This document shows positions 22,650-34,700 of a DNA stretch of 64,000 nucleotides, one piece after another. The position numbers and the translations under genes are program-made. Each line of letters starts with the position of its first letter. Within the stretch, counting starts at the first letter, position 1. This DNA comes from Nageia nagi (Eukaryota; Pinophyta), in the NCBI GenBank assembly GCA_050084985.1, contig JBITNC010000001.1, forward strand, positions 26,288,001-26,352,000, read 5' to 3'. The notes below the pieces were generated by a model. It was given only the letters and a program-made list of their open reading frames with translations. It did no database searches and was not told the DNA's origin.

Positions 22650-23778
22650 ATCATCATAAGACCAAGCAAAAATTTAAAAATGTGTGATGAATTTAGATTT
22701 GTACCTTTCTTGCTTGGAGGAAGCTAGGGCTTCTCCAATTTGAAGCAATCTCTCCTTATCTGTAGTGCTAATGTTAATGTTTAGCAACTCTTCTTTTGGG
22801 AAGGTGAGATCCTTTTTGTTGGTAATAATGATGGCAAATCCTCCATAGTAAAATTAGCAATCTCAGCTTCTCCTAAGGGCTAAACCTATAACTTATCATG
22901 AAAATTGACCTCTTGTCCAAAATAAGCATATTCATGAAGCATATAAGAGGCATGATGTTTTTCATTAGATTTGAGCAATTTTGAATGTGCCCCCAAGTAT
23001 TCAAGTAAATCATCATCAATATTTAAATAATCAAAGGCAAGAGGCAACCTATGATCAATTCACATATCCTTATCAACCTCATCAGATAATTCTATCACAT
23101 TATATGTTTTAACAAACTATATGGGACCCCATTTTTGTTTGACCTTTCCATCACTACCTAGACTTGTCTTAGTAAGCTGTGTTTTTGGAAAAATAGAAAA
23201 ATTAGACATACCTTGCTCATTTTTACCTAAACCTCCTCCCTTGTACTTGAAATTGTTAATAATGTATTTTTGAACAAAATTGGAAGGAAAAGTCTTACCT
23301 GATTAAGAAGGCATGGGTATATCATTGAATCATCATTTTAGATAAAATAGAGCTAGAAGGGTCACTAAAATCATTATCTGCATGATGTTGGTACCCTGTA
23401 TGTAGAATAGCATGGTGGTGGCATCCTAAAACCACCAATATTTGAGGCTATACCAAGTCTTTAATGGATGTAAATAAGTCTATATCATCTATTTTGTAAG
23501 TTCCCATACATGTTTCTATAATTGTACCTATTTATCTGTATTTACCCCTAATGTGGATCATCTAAGTGTTCTATTTTGAAAAGTAGTGGAACCAAGGCCA
23601 TCTCTTCAAAGTTGGTAGCATTGCATAGTGCATAGGGATTAGGACTAGCTAAGATTGTATGGACTTCTCCTTGGAATTCAAACTTCAACCTACCATGTAA
23701 TGTAGAAGGTACAGCTTCCATATCATGAATCTAAGGTCTTCCTAAAAGCATGTTATAAGACAAGTTAGAATCAACTAC
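22650..23778 (-). pseudogene. Gypsy protease-RT linker, degraded
   Basis: Minus-strand coding-like DNA between protease and RT with many stops. No motif is clear enough to place, but the segment 23720-23779 (LGRP-like region after the protease) is continuous with the protease frame. Confidence 0.5.
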
Positions 23779-24006
23779 CTAAAACTTAGCTGGAATAGTT
23801 CTAACTTCTGTAATAATCATGATGGTAGTTATGCCTAGTGGTTTCTTAGAAGAACTATCATATGCTCTAATTTTGAAAGTAGCCTCTTCTAATGGAGGGA
23901 CGATTACACCTTTTTCATGTAATTGAGTCAAAAAATGGGTAGAACATACATTCATAACTGAGCAATTATCTACCATGGTCCTTTTGACTTCCCATTCATC
24001 TACCAT
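23779..24006 (-). pseudogene. Gypsy aspartic protease
   Basis: RTMVDNCSVMNVCSTHFLTQL followed by FKIRAYDSSSKKPLGITTIMI. In plant gypsy elements of this type the protease reads vLVDnGSs.Nv...., then i.aydg..r...G.i.l. The Asp is present, but the usual Gly of D-x-G is Cys here, so activity is unlikely even apart from stops around it. Confidence 0.8.
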
Positions 24007-24399
24007 AGGGGTGATATATAAAGTTGCACACTCATCTAGTAGTTCTTGGTTGAGTATTTCAGACTTATGAAAGGAGATAGTGTCACTTTCCCTAAGAGTT
24101 TGGATCTTCTCGAAAAATGTAGTAGCTAAAATGTTAGTAGGAATAATTTCATTCTTAAATAAAGTATATAAAACATCCCTATGAGCTTAAGAAGTAGAAA
24201 TAAGATCATACAAACTAATCTTGGTAGGTGTATTTTTCAATTGATCAATCATACCATAAACTTCAAGATCAAGTGGGATACTTACTTATTCAGTGGTAAG
24301 TAGATTTGGAACATTGCATGGATTCCCTCTTCGTAAGTTAGCACACACCTCTTTGACCATTGTGACCACATTGATGGCATATCCTTATTTAATAAGACT

Positions 24400-25425
24400 T
24401 TCATCAATCTTGTACCTTTCTTATTCTATGAGGGCTATAATAGTTACTTCTAATATTTTGCAAAAGTTTGTAGCATGCCCTTTTTGTTGATGATAAGCAT
24501 AATATGCCTCAAAGTGTCCCAAATGGGTATCATTATCAACTTTTTCAAGTGGGTGTAGGAGGCCTTTCTTCATTAAGTCCCTCAAAAGAATCCTTGGTGG
24601 GATTGGAAATGTGTAGTTGGTCGCTTTTGAGGAATTAGATCTTTGTGCCTTTAGAGGATTCTTGGGTCTATCTACCATATTAACCAGTTTCTCCTCTTTC
24701 TTGGTGTATGATTTCCTATTATCTTTGAAAAAATTGTTAGGTGCATATTTAAGCTCTCATATAGATAATAAAACTTCCTCTTTTTGTACTAATTGTTGAA
24801 CTAGAGTACTAAATCCAACATCCTTAGCACTAGGAGCATGCAATTGAAGTATAGGAATAATAGATTCATGAAATATGCTACAAATTTTAGATTCATCTAA
24901 TTTAACTCAAGTGGTTTGCCATACCTTTTTGAAGTGCAAAACATACTTCTCTATGGTTTCATTGCTTGCTTGAAGAAGTGCATAGAATTTTGATATATTA
25001 CCTTGTTCTTTAATATTATGCTTGTATTGACCTATAAATATTTGAACCAAAGTTTTGAAGGAATTAATAGACTTACCCGATAGAGAGTAGAACCATTGAG
25101 TATCATCACCTTTCAGACTCCTTGGGAAGAATTTAGCCATTAACCTCTCATCCAAACCTAATTTCAACAAGCACTCCTCCTGAAAGCTAATGAGATTTTG
25201 CTTGGGATCTTGTTCACCACTTAACATCTTAAATTTGGGGGTATTATTATTAAGTGGTAGGGGAAAATTATGGATGTCATCTATCAAGGGTGAAATGAAA
25301 ATGCCCTCATAGTCATTCAGATTGGATGGTGTGGTATGAGATGAACCTCCTAGATTAGTTGAGCTAGAGCTTGGATTGTTGTTCATAGTAATCTCCCTTC
25401 TCAAATCAAAAATATTCATGTTCAA
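24400..25425 (-). pseudogene. Gypsy Gag
   Basis: 25425-24907 is a 172-residue frame: Ser/Asn-rich start, then FKMLSGEQDPKQNLISFQEEC, LMAKFFPRSLKGDDTQWFYSL, SINSFKTLVQIFIGQYKHNI and SNETIEKYVLHFKKVW. This is the retrotransposon gag domain (F..SL.G.A..Wf..L....i.sf..L...F...Y...). After a stop at 24904-24906 the frame continues as DRPKNPLKAQRS... to 24421 with HLGHFEAYYAYHQQKGHATNFC, a knuckle-like C/H block (usual form YCaYHrd.GHtTeeC; here the first Cys is Tyr). Confidence 0.9.
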
Positions 25426-25559
25426 AGCCTAAAGCATGGCTATAAGTTGATCCATATTAACATTGCTAGCATCCTAAAGATAGGAATATACAACACTAGC
25501 ATCCTAATCCTGATAAGAAGGGTTAGCATGATCTCACCTATAGGGTAAGATAAATTGAG

Positions 25560-25576
25560 CAGTGGGGTTCACCAAA
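25560..25576 (-). other. Putative gypsy primer binding site
   Basis: Minus strand TTTGGTGAACCCCACTG starts directly at the LTR end. Position is right for a primer site; the matching tRNA is not recognised from memory. Confidence 0.45.
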
Positions 25577-26211
25577 TGTAGTAGCTAAATAATGGGATTA
25601 ATGCAAATGGGATTGATTAATGCAATATTGCTCTACTTTATGAATATTAACGTAGATAAAAAATATGGCAATAACAGGAATGCAGTAATTTTTACTTATA
25701 TTCTATATTCATTCCATAAATCATAAAATGCACAAAATATAAAGCATACATTCATAAACAAGTACATTGTCAACATCCTATAATTGGCATGTTGTCATTG
25801 CCATAATATAAGTGAAATTACAAGCATGAAAAAGAATATAGCGATGAGTGAATTAGCGAATAATCAAATTATGAACATACAGGTGAACTTATAGAATAAT
25901 AGATGCGCAACTATAAATAGACAAAGCAAGTTGCAATCCTTCGAATGATCTTCGATTGATAATTTTTGTATTACTTTGAAAATGATTATGTGCCCATGAT
26001 TCGCTCATGCTCTATAAGTCATCAAATGATGCCTATATATATGATACAACTTTATATGAGTTTGATATTTTGATTCCTTGTACATTCCACAAGGGTCAAA
26101 TACATGGCCTACACCTCTTATATATATTTTTAATCCCTTTTTAAATAATACATTTTTAAGGGATTAAAATGATTTATTAAATATATAAAGGTTCATTTTG
26201 AGGCATCTACA
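25577..26211 (-). repeat. Gypsy 5' LTR (right copy)
   Basis: 635 bp, tgtagtagc...ggcatctaca on the plus strand, about 90% identical to 8925-9538 by eye. Confidence 0.9.
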
Positions 26212-26216
26212 GATGC
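26212..26216. repeat. Target-site duplication of the gypsy element, right
   Basis: gatgc against aatgc on the left. Confidence 0.6.
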
Positions 26217-26339
26217 AATGAAGTTGCTTGCCTCTTTTATAATTAAATTAATGTAGAAATAATAGTTAGTACATTCCATTATTTAACAATGTTGAGATAG
26301 TCTTAAAAATATTCAATTAAAAATAAAAATGATGACTTA

Positions 26340-26860
26340 GGAGCTTAATATTTTAGGGTTTAAGGTTTAATATTTAGGGTTTAAGGTTTAAGGTTTAATA
26401 TTTAATGTTCATGGTTAAAGATTTAGGGTTAAATAAGGGAGTATAATGTTTAGTATTAAAAATTTAAGGTTTAGGGTTTAGGATTTAGGGTATTTGGTAT
26501 AAGGTATAAGGTAAATAGTTTACAATTAGGATTTAGGGTTTACAATTTAAGATTTAAGGTTAAAGAATGGTATATAATAATGTTAAATATTTAGGGTTAA
26601 AAATTTTAGGTTTATGGTTTAGGGTTCAAGGTAGAAGTTTAGGGTTTAGAGTATATGCATTAACATTTAATTTTTAGGGTTAAAAATTTAGGGATTAGGG
26701 TTCAAAATATATATTTAGGTTTAGAGTTTAGCTTTTAGGGTATAAGATATAAGGTCTACTAGGGTTTAATATTTAGGGTTTAGAGTTAACAATTTAGGAT
26801 TTAGGGTTTAAAGTATAAGATTTAGGGTTTAAGGTATAGGATTTATGACTACTATAGTTT
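26340..26860 (+). repeat. Degenerate telomere-like repeats (TTTAGGG on plus strand)
   Basis: Dozens of ttagggttt, tttagggtttaagg and variants in one direction, mixed with ggtataagg and ttaaagat. The plant telomere unit is TTTAGGG; here perfect head-to-tail runs are at most two or three units, so it is a decayed interstitial block, not a functional telomere. Confidence 0.85.
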
Positions 26861-27590
26861 ACATTGTTATCATTTTTACAACTTTACAAATGTGCATCAA
26901 GCAACCTATATGCCTAATTACTTTATCATGCAATGCTATGTGGTTATCTTTTTTTACAATTTCACAAATTGATCTAATATTATTAATTTGAATAGTGTGA
27001 AGAAAATTGTTAAAGTTTTTAATTTTCCTATAATGTATACTAGGTAGGTGTTAAAATAAGGTAGGTTGGTAAAACTATAAGCTAGGATTGCCATATCTTT
27101 CCAATGAGTCACATAACGGTATATTGAAAGTGGTCATTACAACTCTACCTCCACCATCGACAATATAACCCTTATCTAATCAACATAGGCTCTAGACTCA
27201 ATAGCAGGTAAAAGGCTTTCTAGGGCTAAGTATTAGCCTGGTGATTCAATGTGTCCTCAAAGGGCATAGGGATTATCATTAGGAAAGTAGTTAATAGCTT
27301 TCCAAGAGTATCAACCCTCAATGACATAGCCAATGGATTGACTAGTCCATTGGTGTCACCCAAAACAACTCTCGTCTCCCTTATTCATAGTCGTTCAATG
27401 AAAAGTAATGACTCTTATCTTAAGGGAAGACTACCTTGGTGATCAAATCTAAGTGTAGCTTGCTCTATGGATCAATAATTATGGAAATGGGAACTCATGA
27501 AATTTAGAATTAGTGGTTGGTCATTCACCTCCAACTCACTAATGTTCATTTTAAAGGCATCATGCATATGCATCTATAAAATAAAATAAC
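26861..27590. other. No recognisable feature
   Basis: Mixed-composition DNA. A short plus frame at 27251-27442 has no known motif. 27080-27540 is less AT-rich than its neighbours and may be an unidentified repeat. Confidence 0.4.
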
Positions 27591-27591
27591 T

Positions 27592-28480
27592 ATATTAACA
27601 TTGTACTAACATTAACACAACATTAACATTGCATCAACATAGCATTAACATATCATTAACATCACATTAACATAGCATTAATATTGCATTAACACTAACA
27701 TCGTATTAACATAGCATTAACATACCATTAACATAACATTAACATTGCATTAACATTAACATACCATTAACACTAGCATTACATTAACATATCATTAACA
27801 TCACATTAGCATAGCATTAACATCGTATTAACACTAACATCGCATTAACATATCATTAACATCACATTAACATAGTATTAACATCGTATTAACACTAACA
27901 TCGCATTAACATAACATTAATATATCATTAACATCACCTTAACAAAGCATTAATATTGCATTAATATAGAATTCACACTAACATTGCATTAATATATCAT
28001 TAATATTGTATTAACATAGCATTAACATCATATTAACACTAGCATCGCATTAGCATATCATTAACATCATATTAACATAGCATTAACACAAACATCCCAT
28101 TAACTTATCATTAACATCATATTAACACTAACATAGCATTAAAATCACATTAACACTAACATCACATTAATAGATCATTAATATTGAATTAACATAGCAT
28201 TAACATCACATTAACACTACCATTGCACTAACATATTGGTAACATCGCATTAACACTAACATCGTACTAACATATCATTAAAATCATATTAACATCGCAT
28301 TAAAATATCATTAACATCACATTAACATAGCATTAACAATTCGCATTAACATAGCATTAAAATATCATTAACATCATATTAACATCGCATTAACACTAAC
28401 ATCACACTAACTTTTCATTCACACAATATTGATATTAACATAGCATTTACATTTACATAACATAATATAACATTAACCTT
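27592..28480. repeat. Minisatellite, 11-bp unit CATTAACATNN
   Basis: About 70 tandem copies of cattaacat plus two variable bases (ag, at, ca, cg, ac, tg), with interspersed 17-bp forms cattaacactaacatcg. Suffixes recur in groups such as at-ca-ag-cg, suggesting multi-unit duplication. Confidence 0.93.
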
Positions 28481-28489
28481 GCATTATGA

Positions 28490-29310
28490 TTAATCATTAA
28501 TACCTAACCTTAACTCCCATTAACATTAATCATTAACACCTAATCCTAACCACTATACTACCTTAACCACTAGTGACTAACCCTTTAAACCTCCTTAAGC
28601 CCAAACCACTTAACCCTTACCATTAACCCTAATCGTAATCCCTAACCCTTAATTTTAATTGTAACCTATAACACCAAACCCCAATCCATAAACCCTAACT
28701 TGACTCCTAACCCCAAAACCTTAAACTATCAACCCCTTACCTTTAACCCTAACCCTAAGCCTAACCATTAACACATAACCTTAACTTCTACTAACACTAA
28801 TCACTAACACCTAACCCCAAAACTCAAACTATTACCCTTAAACACTTACCTTTAACCCTACCCCTAGCCCTAGCCTTAACCATTAACACCTAACCCTAAC
28901 TCCCATTAGAATTAATCATTAATACATCTAACCCTAACCACTAGCCCTAACCCTTTAAACCTCCTTAAGCCCAAACCACTTAGCCCTTACATACCTATCT
29001 AACCCTTGACCCTTAACTTTAATCCTAACTTATAACACCAAACCCTAACCCACAATCGCTAACTTGACTCCTAACACCAAAACTCTAAACTATTACCCTA
29101 AACTTTAGACCCTTAAAACCTTACTTTTAACCCTAACCCTAACCATTAACACCTAACCTTAACTCCCACTAATTAATCATTAACACCTAACCCTAAGTCC
29201 CATTAACCCCAATCCCTAAACCTTGACCTCTAACCCTTAACCCTAGCCTCTAACCCCAAACCTTAACCTCTAACCCTAAACTCCTAGCCTCTAACCCCAA
29301 CCCTTACCTC
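28490..29310 (-). repeat. Degenerate telomere-like repeats (CCCTAA on plus strand)
   Basis: Many accctaaccct, taacccttaac and aaccctaaacc variants, opposite in direction to the block at 26340-26860. Longer composite units repeat: ccttaagcccaaaccactta occurs at about 28592 and 28962. Confidence 0.85.
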
Positions 29311-29575
29311 TAATTTAAATTATTTATATATATAAATATTTTTTAATTAAATCATTTAAATTTAAATATTATTATTTTATTATTTTATTTATTTATTTAA
29401 ATTATTTAAATATTTAAATTTATTTTTTAAAATTATTATTATTTTAAATTTAAATGTTATTTAAATTATATAATTTTTTTAATTTAAATAAACTTATATT
29501 TATTTAAATATTATTTAAATTATATAAGTTTTTTTTATTTTTTTAATTTATTTAATTATATTTATTTTTTTATCT
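29311..29575. other. Extremely AT-rich low-complexity spacer
   Basis: Almost only a and t (taaattatttatatatataaata, ttattttattatttt). No feature otherwise. Confidence 0.85.
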
Positions 29576-29955
29576 TGACAGAAGACCTGACATTGTTCCT
29601 AATGGTAAGCCTAACATCGATCCATGTTAGGAATTCCATCAGGAGGCACCTATAATAACTAAATAACAAAAGTCATGCCCCACACCTGTCATTTTCTTTC
29701 CAAACACATTGAAAAACATTTCTACTTCAAATTTTGGCAAGTGCAAGCAAGAAGGGGATTACTCTATAGCATTCTACCTCTTTTTGTGGAGATTTTTTAG
29801 CCAAGTAAGAATTTTCTACCACAATCTGGCAAATTTTCATTTATTTCCTATATATTTTCATTTTTTACAAATAAATATAAAAATTTGGGCAAACAAACAT
29901 AGGGTTTCTTAAATCTACATGAAACTATTAAAAACTCTAAGTTTGCTTGTAAATT
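29576..29955. other. No recognisable feature
   Basis: Contains a short frame at 29709-29912 without motif. Confidence 0.4.
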
Positions 29956-30215
29956 TGAAGAATTTTTAAAGAATTTGGAAAAAACCCTAGGGTTTTCATC
30001 AAATTTTTTAAGAATTTGGAAAAAAACCTTAGGGTTTTCATCAAAAATTTTAATAATTTGGAAAAAATCCTAGAATTTTCATTAGATTTTTTAAGAATTT
30101 AGAAAAAACCCTAGGGTTTTTACCAAATTTACTAAAACCCCTATAAAAATTGAAAAAAAACTTAGGATTTTTACCAAAAATCTCTAAAAAATCTTGGGTT
30201 TTTTCCAATTTTAAA
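29956..30215. repeat. 41-bp tandem repeat centred on AAACCCTAGGGTTT
   Basis: Palindromes aaaaccctaggg(g)ttt or decayed forms are centred at about 29989, 30030, 30070, 30112 and 30162, separated by catcaaattttttaagaatttgg-like spacer. Spacing is about 41 bp for the first four. Confidence 0.85.
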
Positions 30216-30288
30216 TTTTTTTACAAAAGATCGTAACCAAAACCAAACAAATTTCAAAAATTCACTAGAAGAAAACATATAGAAAAAT

Positions 30289-30300
30289 AATTACATAAAA
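30289..30300. repeat. LINE target-site duplication, 5'
   Basis: aattacataaaa, repeated at 35744-35755 right after the poly(A) tail. Confidence 0.85.
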
Positions 30301-30448
30301 GGAGAGTCGAACCTTTTGCATATTGTTGATTCTAAGGTTTTGGTTTGCCCATCTCACCATTTTTTCTCTTACAAAAATTTTGTGGGATTTTAATTTGATT
30401 TGACACTGCATTTGCGTTCTCCTTAGGCGATTCCCCCACCCTTTATTA

Positions 30449-31690
30449 TGGTCGCCACTCTTGCCAATTCTTCACTTGATGGTGAAGCAGCTAGAGGGAG
30501 CAATGGAACCAAGGAAGCATCCTCATAAGTTTCTATCAGAAATGGAACATGAGGTAAAGGCTCTATTCCTTAAGCTTTTATTCCTATATAAGATTTTAGT
30601 GTTGCTTATCAATGGTTTGAATCACATACCCTGGTGGGATATTTTATGGGTTGAATCCCCAATGACTACCTGTTGCATTCTTGTTTTAGCCAAGTTTGTA
30701 CCCCTTATGGTATTAAGGTAGAAAATATTTAGAACCTCACTAATGGTTACTTTCTATTTCATTTTTTTTAACTCTATGCATGCATAAAAGGTGCTAAATA
30801 AAGGATAGTGGATGGTCCAAAATTCCTTGTTAATCCTGCAAAGTTACCATAGAGACTTTACAATTGATAGTGAGGTTGCCACTAAAGTCCCAATGTGGGT
30901 TTAGTTTGTGTTGGAAATATTTGTGTACCCTAGCTGAAACCTTATGGTCTTTTGTTTGCTTTGAACCAGAAAGGTTCTTCTCGGGTCGACCCTCTTAATG
31001 AGTTTGTATGAAAGTTGACCTTATTAAGGATCTCCAAGAGTTTATTGATGTGCATATTGGAGAATTGATTCTTTTTCAAAGGGTGGTCTATATCAACCTC
31101 TTGAACACTTATTATCGCTATTAATCCTCTACTCACAAGATTCAAGACTACCCACTTATGGTGGGAAGATTTAAAGAACAGACCTCATCTGACCCCCAAC
31201 AACTGCAACCTCGACTATTCCTACTAGAGGTGGCAATGATGAATGGCAAGTGGTTTCCAACTGTTCCAATTGTCCACCCCAAGTTCAAGAGCCAACTATT
31301 GCTCCCTGTCAACCTATTTTGGTGGAAGAACCATAGACATCCCTTGCAACTATGGAAAATATAGGTGTTTCTCAACCCCCCTAGTTATCCAATAGGTGGA
31401 GGTAGATATTCTAGTTCCCATGATGTCTAAACCCTTTTGTTCCTCCATTTGGTCGAGGCCTTCATTTTCCTCTATTGTCTTGACTTCCTCTTTCAGGTCA
31501 AGGAAAAGAGGAAATATTAAGCTTCAAGTCTCACATCCCTTATAGGGAGGGATTTTATGGCCATCTAGATAAGAGATGACACATATTTAATGCCCATTCT
31601 CAAGTTGCTTTTTCTCCAAGTGGTGTTAATGCTTTTGGGCCCTAGAAGATTTAGGGGAATCCAAGGACAACATGGATCTTTAGGTCCATG
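30449..31690 (+). pseudogene. LINE ORF1 (DUF4283-type RNA-binding protein)
   Basis: Opens at 30449 with MVATLANSSLDGEAARGSNG. DUF4283-type region: LVGYFMG.IPNDYLLHSCF, then NLTNGYFLFHFF (about 30730-30770) and DGPKFLVNP. At about 31010 KVDLIKDLQEFIDVHIGELI precedes the region where the zinc knuckle normally lies. These match plant LINE ORF1 proteins that bind the element RNA and chaperone it. Stops every 20-40 residues; the knuckle itself is not readable. Confidence 0.75.
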
Positions 31691-31704
31691 ATACCCCTCA
31701 ATGA

Positions 31705-34700
31705 TTTTTTATTCTTGAAATGTCAGAGGACTAACAAACCTAGTTTGCAAATACATGGTCCATAGTGAGTTATCCATTGTTGCTCACTTGTATGGTAATC
31801 TTGACTTTGTTTATTTATAAGAGATTAAAGTCATTGATTTCATTCTTCAGTGTCCCTATTCTTTCCTCTAGTTAAGGGGACCTTTTTTATACCAATCATT
31901 CTCTTGGGAGCAGAGGTGTTATCACTTTCATTTCTCCAACATGGTGCTTGAATGTTGTTTCTTGGGGGGTGTACCCTTCCAACCAAGTGGTTTAGGTCTT
32001 ACTGGACTTGCATGGTAAGACTTTTGGCATTATTGATATCTATACATCCAATTATGCATATGAGCAGTGTACATTTTGGAGGTGGCTTGCTTTCACACTC
32101 CCCTTTTCCACCTAGGTTCTTTGTGGGGACTTCAATATGGTGGAAAAGCAGTTAGATAAGAAAAGTCAATCCACCTAGTAGTGGAGTGTGGGAGAAAGAG
32201 AGGCTTGATTTTTAATGAAAAATAAACTAAGTCTCTTTTATCCAAATTTTGGTTTCACTCCTAAAGCTTTTCTAGAAGCTCAGTGGTTTACTTGGTCTAA
32301 ATTTCAAAATGGTGATTCTTGAGTTTTTAAGAGGTTATATTGTGCTATGCTTTTAGAAAGTGACTCCTTCCATTTTACTCATATTTCACTTTTGAATCCC
32401 TTTGTGATGGTTTTCCATGATACCACCTTATCTGATCATGCTTTTATCTTGTTTGACATCTTTGAAGATCACACTTCCCATAGAATTTTCACTTCACAGT
32501 TCTATCTTAATGTTTTTTTCTACAAAAGTGATTCCATGAGAGCCCATATTTGTCGCATTTAGAATCTCATTCCCTGACCTTATAGGACTTTAGGGTGGAT
32601 TCAATGGTGGAATGATGCATCACCAAGACCACTTCTACTCTTCGTACCTTTTATGTTGAGGTCACTAAGAGGCGAAGGAAAGGTAACATTACTCTTCGAT
32701 CAGATCTTGCATGAGCCACCCTTAAACTAGAGGCTAGTCCTTTTTAGTTAGCATGATCAAGCTTATGTTGCTTCTTTATGACATGAAAATAGAAAAGTTG
32801 AGTTGTATGAAGCCAAAGGAGCTTAGCTATGAGCTAAATTGAATTGGCTGAAAGTGGGTGATAGAGTCTCCAAGTAATTTTTTAAATGCCTTCATCCTCC
32901 TATTCATGCCACTTAGTTTCATGCTATTCAAGCAGAAGTGGTTCATTTTAACTCCCTTCTTGATATTATTAACACTTTTGTGGCCCACTACTAGCAAGTT
33001 TTGTATGTTTAACCTCTTATTGATGCTCAATAAAATGCTATTAAGGAGTGTTGCTCTATCATACCTCTAAAACTTTATGAAGCTCATAGGGATATTTGTG
33101 ATTGTCCTCTTTCTCTTAAGGATCTTAATACTACTCTTTCCCACATGGCTAATGAAAAAGCTCCTAGAATTAATGAATTTACCTACATGTTTTATAAAGA
33201 ATTTTGGTATTTAGTTGGCTTTGATATCCTTTGAGTGTACAAGGAAGCTGTGGCCACTAGCTCTCTGGGCCAGTTAATCAATAAAGGTAATATCAAGTTC
33301 ATTCCCAAGCAAGCAGACCCTGAGATCATTACCAACTAGAGACCTATAACTTTGTTAAAAGTAAGCTATAAAATTATTGCTAAAGATTTAGCTCTTAAGA
33401 TTAGATTGTTGCTTCCTTTGATTATTTGACCAAAGTAAACAGGTTTTTTAAAGGGTTGTTATATCTTGGATAATGTTATTATTGTCTGAGAAGGTATGGA
33501 ATGGGAAAGGGTCTCTGATCAAGAAGCTTTGTTTATTAAAATTGATTTTGAAAAAGCCTATGATAGGATTGCATATCACCTCATCTTAACCATGCTCTAG
33601 GCACTTAGGTTTGGCCATATTTTTTTTTAATCGATCTAAATGGTATTTCAAGATGCCTTTGTTGTTCTTACTATGAATGGTGTTTGGTCCCCTCCCATTA
33701 CCTATGCTCGTTATGTTCATCAAGGCTACCCTTTAGCCCCTTCCCTATTTATTTTAGCTATTGAGGATTTTAGTTATCTTTTGGTACATAAAGCTGAACA
33801 GGGTGTGATTTGAAAAATTATCTTTCCTAACTCGCCCTTGTAGCTCATTAATGGCCATTTTGTTGATGACTCTATTTTGACTCTTCTTGAAGATGAGCAA
33901 TCTATTCGATCAACTTTAGAGTGTTTGAATATTTTTTGTTATACCTTTGGATCTAGTATTCAATGGTTGAAAACTTCCTGCTTTAGACAAGCATCAACAC
34001 CTATGCCTCAATGGCTTAGCTTCTTTCCCTAGAAATGGATTTAGCCTGGTTAAGTGTTTAAATTTCTTGGTATTCCCTTTGCCTTTCAAGCTTCCCCTTG
34101 CTAAGATTTGGAACTTTGTTATTCAAAAGATTGAAAAAAAGCTTGGGTATTGGACTACCAAAAAGCTTTCTCTTCCAAGGAGGTACAAAATTTGCATGAT
34201 CTTAGCTTCTACTCATGTGTACTATTCCTCTTGTTGGTTCCCTTCTAAGGCATGCTACCAAAAACTAGAAAAGCTTCTTAAAGATTTTATTTGGGCTTCT
34301 GATAGCCAAAAAATAGGTTTCCATATAGTGGCATGGGATATCTGCTACCTTCCTCATGACGCTAGTGGAATGGGCATTTTTGATTGCTAGAATCAAAGTT
34401 TTGCTTTGTGTGCCAAATGGATAATTAGAGCTTTAGAGGGTGATGAAGCCTAAAAGATTCTCATTCGATATTATGTATCTATAAGCCTCCCATATGGTAA
34501 GAAATCTTGAAAAAGGTTAGACCTTCAAATGATTCTCACCACTCAAGTCCTTATCAAGATTGTTGGTTCTTTTATTACAAAGAGTATCTGGAAAGCCTGG
34601 GAAGACCTCAAACCATGACTTTAGTGGAATGGGAAGCAGGGTTCATCAGGGACCTCTTTGTCTTCACTAAATGTTTGGTGGTCTCCTATTCTCAAATTTG

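Larger units (their letters stand above)
8925..26211 (-). mobile_element. Ty3/gypsy LTR retrotransposon, interrupted by a copia element
   Basis: Two direct LTR copies (8925-9538 and 25577-26211) bracket minus-strand gag, protease, reverse transcriptase, RNase H and integrase in Ty3/gypsy order. The flanks carry a 5-bp duplication with one difference (aatgc at 8920-8924, gatgc at 26212-26216). LTR ends read TGTAGATGCC...GCTACTACA on the minus strand; the left copy has lost the terminal TG/CA match by one change. Total 17.3 kb; removing the 8.74-kb copia insertion and one target repeat leaves about 8.5 kb, a usual gypsy length. LTR identity looks like about 90%, so it is clearly older than the copia inside it. 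Coding regions carry many stops. Confidence 0.9.

Noticed and set aside
26340-26860. True telomere
   Set aside because: Repeats are degenerate, surrounded by transposons, and both orientations occur; it is interstitial.
27592-28480. Minisatellite considered as centromeric satellite
   Set aside because: Unit of 11 bp and total below 1 kb; nothing in the window supports a centromeric role.
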